Source of the DNA: Adhaeribacter sp.
GTDB taxonomy: Bacteria > Bacteroidota > Bacteroidia > Cytophagales > Hymenobacteraceae
Assembly: GCA_028288395.1 (NCBI GenBank)
Contig: JAQBNV010000103.1
Span: forward strand, 1-9,339
Length of the DNA stretch: 9,339 nt
Direction: 5' to 3'
Shown piece by piece: positions 6,223 through 9,339 of the stretch (its first letter is position 1; every line of letters starts with the position of its first letter). The translations under genes were made by a program, and so were the position numbers. The notes beneath the pieces are model-generated. The model worked only from the letters and a program-made list of their open reading frames with translations, had not been told where the DNA came from and ran no database searches.

Positions 6223-6400
6223 TCAGGGTATTAAGTAAAATATACTACCAGGAAACCCCGAGAGAAAATCATCCAAACGTACCGGCTTACCATTTTCAAA
6301 GTGCATCCGCACCACTTTATAACCTGCTAGGGCGCTCTGGTTCCAGAAAAGCTATGGTAACAGAATTGAAATTATGTACTGGCGTATGAGTTAAACTAAA
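6223..6400 (-). pseudogene. Remnant of a PQQ/sorbosone-type sugar dehydrogenase (C-terminal part)
   Basis: No intact gene lies in 6151-6570, but the - strand frame from 6351 to the TGA at 6223-6225 reads WNQSALAGYKVVRMHFENG, then KPVRLDDFLSGF. This resembles the HGSWNRS..GYKVVRVRFENGKP...DFLTGF segment of glucose/sorbosone dehydrogenase-fold (PQQ-type) sugar dehydrogenases. Just upstream, in a different frame, THTPVHNFNSVTIAF fits the preceding HTAPLGFxFY...NSxFIALHGSW part; the switch near 6346-6350 is explained by loss of about 8 bases that encoded His-Gly-Ser. The product would end soon after DFLSGF, short of the usual conserved C-terminus (GxIYRI), and most of the protein is gone. I recognise nothing in 6401-6570. 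It sits between the DUF1080 and propeller genes on the same strand, so the oxidative enzyme of this locus seems to have been lost. Family recognition is from memory of the motif. Confidence 0.6.
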
Positions 6401-6570
6401 CCAAAGTTGGCAAATTGCCACTGCCCTCGGCATAAGAGAAACAGTGGATAATTAAGTTATAAATAGTAGGAAATAATGAACTGGAACAGGTTACAGTCGA
6501 CGGGTGCTATACCGCACGCAGAAAAAAGTAATCCATTTAAAGGACTTATTCTTTTGAAAGATATAACACT

Positions 6571-7401
6571 TTACAATCTCATTATTTTAATATTTCTAAA
6601 ATAAACTTTATCGCCGTGATCGGTAAGTAATATTTTACCGCTTTCAGCTTCGCCGTAATTATCATAATCCTTGAACTTGGTAGTAGCTACGCGTTTTCGG
6701 AAATCAGGGGTGCCTTTTTCGTAACTTACTACTTTTACCCCGTTTAACCAATGCTCTACGTGCTTGCCTTTGGCAATAATCCGAGCTTGGTTCCATTGAC
6801 CGGCAGGTAATAATTTTTTGTTCTGCGGCTCGTAAATCAGGTAAAGTGCAGCTGTAGAGCCGGCGCCATTTCTATTTTCTTTTATTTCCGGATGATTATA
6901 ATCATCTATAATCTGGTATTCCGGCCCGTTAAGAGCGGTTTTGCCGGTCTGCTTACTTTGTACGTTACCCACAAAATATTTCAGGCCGCTATTTGCCTTA
7001 GGCGTCAGGTTAAATTCAAACTCCAGCTCAAAATTGCTGTATTTTTCGCGGGTAATTATATCACCGCCGCCTTTACCAGCCATTACCAAGGTTCCCTTTT
7101 CTATCACCCAACCCGTGGCCGGAAATTTACCGCTCTTCACGCTGATCCATTGATCGGTATTCTTGCCATCGAACAACCATTCCCATTTGGCGGCCGTAGC
7201 GTTCGGTGCAAAGGTTTTTTCTGCTGTCAATATTTCTGACGGAGAGGTAGTACGGTTTACAATCGGCTTATTTTCAGATGCAATAACATTTTCATTTTTA
7301 TTATAAGATATCCAACCGGCTGCTTTAGAAAACCCTGAAAGGAGGCACATAGTCAGGAACACCAAACTTAAACTTAGAAAACTGTTCTTTTTAAAGTTCA
7401 T
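6571..7401 (-). CDS. DUF1080 3-keto-disaccharide hydrolase-type secreted protein
   Basis: A 276-residue exported protein with one DUF1080 (concanavalin-like, GH16-like fold) domain at about 72-275. The signal peptide is MNFKKNSFLSLSLVFLTMCL to about Ala27-Ala28, followed by a linker of about 40 residues. Family landmarks are WEWLFDGKNTDQW (73-85), GGGDIITREKYSNFELEFEF (111-130), ANSGLKYFVG (136-145), GPEYQIIDD (159-167), WNQARIIAKGKHVEHWLNG (203-221) and ILLTDHGDKVYFRNIKI (257-273). Characterised members cleave 3-keto-disaccharides or other 3-keto-glycosides, products of sugar oxidation at C3. ATG 7401 is preferred because it opens directly onto the signal peptide; ATG 7449 would add 16 residues with no signal character. 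The gene lies 140 bp after susD (7401 to 7542) and is probably in the same operon. The exact substrate is not visible. Confidence 0.88.
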   Translation of the reverse strand: MNFKKNSFLSLSLVFLTMCLLSGFSKAAGWISYNKNENVIASENKPIVNRTTSPSEILTAEKTFAPNATAAKWEWLFDGKNTDQWISVKSGKFPATGWVIEKGTLVMAGKGGGDIITREKYSNFELEFEFNLTPKANSGLKYFVGNVQSKQTGKTALNGPEYQIIDDYNHPEIKENRNGAGSTAALYLIYEPQNKKLLPAGQWNQARIIAKGKHVEHWLNGVKVVSYEKGTPDFRKRVATTKFKDYDNYGEAESGKILLTDHGDKVYFRNIKIMRL

Positions 7402-7463
7402 GTAAATATTGTTTTGTTTGTTCAGATAAAGAGTGATAGAAAATAGCATTTTGGTAAACTGGC

Positions 7464-7514
7464 GGAGAAATAAGCTGCTTTACAACCGGCCTTGCCGCAA
7501 CAGTTTATCTCTCC
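7464..7514 (-). promoter_or_regulatory. Intercistronic long-stem structure between susD and the DUF1080 gene
   Basis: GGAGAAATAA at 7464-7473 pairs with TTATCTCTCC at 7505-7514 with one mismatch. The stem continues inward, after another mismatch, with CTG/CAG (7475-7477 with 7501-7503), and encloses a small CGGC-CTT-GCCG hairpin (7487-7497). There are 12 outer base pairs with two mismatches. It lies in the short gap after the susD stop codon, where structured RNA often sets stability or partial termination in SusCD operons (inference). Confidence 0.45.
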
Positions 7515-7541
7515 CCAGTAATATCCTCTAAATCTGGGATA

Positions 7542-9227
7542 CTAATAACCAGGATTTTGCTTCAGTGTAGGTGTACCATTTACCATGCTTAATACAATTT
7601 CATCCCATGGAATAGGCACGTATTCGTGTATGCCTTTTTTGAAAGCAGCATTTTGCAGCGGCTTTATTATTCTGGATTCACGGGGGTAATAGGCATTTAG
7701 GGTTTGATCTGCTATCCCCCAGCGTACTAAATCGAAAAAGCGGTGGCCTTCTAAAGCCAGTTCTAATCGGCGTTCAAACCGGACCGCTTTGCGGGCCATT
7801 TCTTTATTTGTCCAGGGCGTATCATAAGTAGCTATCTGGTAATTTGCGGCGGCGATACCATTCTCGCGTTTTACAAATCCTTCACTTTTAGCGGCCCGGG
7901 CTCTAACCAGGTTCACGTATTCGCGGGCCTTATCCAGCGAGCCTATTTCCACTTCACTTTCGGCCGCCATCAAAATAATATCGGCCAGGCGAATAATATT
8001 TACGTTCGTGGCTGTTACCCCGGAATTAGGTCCTTGTGAAAACTGATTATTTTGTTCTTTGGTATAAACAAACTTTTTGGTCATATAGGGGCCGTTATTC
8101 GTCTGGTCCCGAATCCAGGATTGTCCCCTAAAATCGCCCCAGCCTAAATAGGGAATTCCCCGGCGGGCCACCGACCAGTCTAACCTGGGATCTAAGGTTC
8201 CTGCGTATAGTTCAAACGGCTGTGCAGAGGTTATACCCATGTCGTTTTTTACATCCTGAACAAAATAATTATCCAGCATAGGTAAACCAGCCTCCGTTTT
8301 ATAAGCATTTACCAGATCTTGTGATGGTTGAAAATAGCCGGTTGAAGACGGTGCGCTGGAACCGGCATTATATATACCGGTACCCCAGCTCGGATTACCA
8401 TTGGTTCCATTGGCGCCATCATTTACCGACATTTGTACCTGAAAAATACTTTCGGGATTATTTTCAAAAGCGGCATTAAAGTTTTGCCAGTAAAAAGATG
8501 CCAATGCATAGCCTCTGTCTTTGATGACCGTTTCCAAAAGTGGTTTTGCTTTGCCATAATCGCCCCGGTACATATAAGCTTTGGCTAAATATGCTTCGGC
8601 CGCACCTTTTGTTGCCCGCCCTTTCTGGGTAGGCACCACGGGTAAATTTGCTGCCGCATATTCGAAATCGGCCATAATATTCGGCCAGATATCTTTATCG
8701 TTGGGTACTTTGTAGTCGGTAATATTTTCGTCGGCGTAGGGCACCTGGTTCCATATTTTTTTAGCCTCAAAATGATAATGGCCTCTTAAAAAACGTGCCT
8801 CGGCTATTAGCCGTTTTTTTACGTCTTCATTCATGGTGGTAGTGGCATTCAGTACTTTTATGGCTTCGTTGCAACGGCTTACCCCATTGTAGCACCACTT
8901 CCACTTGTTTAATAGTTCGAGGCCGGTAGCTAAAGGCCGGTGTAACTCGTAATCAAGTAGTTCCACGCCACAACCCGGGTCGCAACCTTTGTGCATCTCA
9001 TCGGCCTGAATACTGCCCCAGGTTAAGTTTGCACTCCAGCCACCGGCGGTGCCGTCGCCTTTCAACAAAGAATAAGCTCCGATAACCATGCCTTCGGCGC
9101 CTTTCGGATTTTGCAATTGCGTAAGACTTACCTGGCCTTGCGGACGCTTATCCAGAAACTCCTCCTCGCAGGCGATTAAAGAAAAACCCAGAATAAGACC
9201 TATATATAATTTATTTTTCATGCTCAT
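7542..9227 (-). CDS. susD: SusD/RagB-family outer-membrane nutrient-binding lipoprotein
   Basis: A 561-residue SusD-family lipoprotein, the surface lid that captures a ligand for the SusC channel. The signal ends in a lipobox FSLIAC with lipidated Cys20, followed by an acidic EEEF that is typical for surface export in Bacteroidota. N-terminal landmarks are FLDKRPQGQVS (24-34), EGMVIGAYSLL (45-55), ARFLRGHYHFEAKKIWNQVP (144-163) and a TPR-like segment KGAAEAYLAKAYMYRGDYGK (207-226). C-terminal landmarks are IIRLADIILMAAES (411-424), AVRFERRLELALEGHRFFDLV (481-501) and the closing EYVPIPWDEI...LKQNPGY. Cys82 and Cys86 (GCDPGC) could form a disulfide. Starts ATG 9227 and ATG 9221 are both possible and differ by two residues. 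It begins 11 bp after the susC stop, so the two are one operon. Ligand unknown; the DUF1080 neighbour hints at a glycoside. Confidence 0.95.
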   Translation of the reverse strand: MSMKNKLYIGLILGFSLIACEEEFLDKRPQGQVSLTQLQNPKGAEGMVIGAYSLLKGDGTAGGWSANLTWGSIQADEMHKGCDPGCGVELLDYELHRPLATGLELLNKWKWCYNGVSRCNEAIKVLNATTTMNEDVKKRLIAEARFLRGHYHFEAKKIWNQVPYADENITDYKVPNDKDIWPNIMADFEYAAANLPVVPTQKGRATKGAAEAYLAKAYMYRGDYGKAKPLLETVIKDRGYALASFYWQNFNAAFENNPESIFQVQMSVNDGANGTNGNPSWGTGIYNAGSSAPSSTGYFQPSQDLVNAYKTEAGLPMLDNYFVQDVKNDMGITSAQPFELYAGTLDPRLDWSVARRGIPYLGWGDFRGQSWIRDQTNNGPYMTKKFVYTKEQNNQFSQGPNSGVTATNVNIIRLADIILMAAESEVEIGSLDKAREYVNLVRARAAKSEGFVKRENGIAAANYQIATYDTPWTNKEMARKAVRFERRLELALEGHRFFDLVRWGIADQTLNAYYPRESRIIKPLQNAAFKKGIHEYVPIPWDEIVLSMVNGTPTLKQNPGY

Positions 9228-9238
9228 GATAGATTTAA

Positions 9239-9339
9239 TTAGAAACTAATATTAAGGCCCATATTTACGGAACGCGTGGTAGGATAAGGACCTTGGTCTA
9301 CGCCCATATACCCCAGCGTAGAATTGTATATTTCGGGGT
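9239..9339 (-). CDS. susC: C-terminal end of a SusC/RagA TonB-dependent transporter
   Basis: The window contains only the last 32 codons and the stop (TAA at 9239-9241); the rest lies beyond base 9339. The visible end reads PEIYNSTLGYMGVDQGPYPT, then TRSVNMGLNISF. The Tyr-Pro-x-x-Arg segment, the final beta strand and the terminal aromatic Phe are the usual end of SusC/RagA outer-membrane beta-barrels, and the position directly upstream of susD confirms the assignment. Its full length, plug domain and substrate class cannot be judged here. Confidence 0.9.
   Translation of the reverse strand, partial: PEIYNSTLGYMGVDQGPYPTTRSVNMGLNISF

Noticed and set aside
6274..6281. - strand TACGTTTG (TAnnTTTG match) upstream of the propeller gene
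   Set aside because: It lies inside the dehydrogenase remnant coding for VRL, and the nearest TTTG on that strand is only 15 bases away, so the promoter spacing is poor; kept only as a weak possibility.
6892..7239. 115- and 70-codon + strand ORFs opposite the DUF1080 gene
   Set aside because: Antisense shadows of a clear DUF1080 coding region with all family motifs.
1..9339. CRISPR array, tRNA, rRNA, transposase or phage genes
   Set aside because: No regularly spaced repeats, no tRNA cloverleaf, no transposase motifs or terminal inverted repeats were seen on either strand.

Overview
The window looks like chromosomal DNA of a Bacteroidota bacterium, probably of the Cytophagales/Hymenobacteraceae type. 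This rests on three things: an adjacent SusC/SusD pair, near-absence of Shine-Dalgarno sequences, and several TAnnTTTG boxes, the -7 element of Bacteroidota promoters. The genus is not settled by what can be seen here.

Left part (1-2988, + strand): a redox/nitrogen-oxide-type cluster. It holds the C-terminal part of a DUF1858-DUF2249-DUF2249 protein, a 12-helix histidine-rich membrane protein related to heme-copper oxidase subunit I/NnrS-like proteins (overlapping the previous gene by 20 bp), a small SufT/MIP18-type (DUF59) Fe-S assembly factor and, after a 156 bp gap with a hairpin and a possible promoter, an Rrf2-family regulator with a three-cysteine Fe-S cluster motif. A sensor of NO or Fe-S status next to a heme membrane protein and an Fe-S maturation factor suggests response to nitrosative or low-oxygen conditions (inference). 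A perfect 17-bp stem at 3125-3167 separates this block from the next.

Middle part (3259-5076): a small secreted protein of unknown function (- strand) is divergent from a NUDIX/winged-helix regulator of the NrtR/AraR type (+ strand). The 160 bp between them contain two similar dyads 42 bp apart and a -7 box only 4 bases before the regulator's ATG, which suggests autoregulation and a leaderless or nearly leaderless message. A 494 bp stretch without an intact gene follows; one frame in it resembles a decayed cysteine-rich protein.

Right part (5077-9339, all - strand): a SusCD-type nutrient-uptake locus. In transcription order it has the end of SusC, SusD, a DUF1080 3-keto-disaccharide hydrolase-type secreted protein, a decayed remnant of a PQQ/sorbosone-type sugar dehydrogenase, and a secreted BNR/sialidase-like beta-propeller with a Cys-Pro-Cys-Cys motif. 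SusC/SusD would import a glycoside-like ligand, and DUF1080 would cleave 3-keto-glycosides made by oxidation of the sugar. The periplasmic oxidase once encoded within the operon appears to be lost. The NUDIX regulator next door is a reasonable but unproven candidate sensor for this sugar locus.
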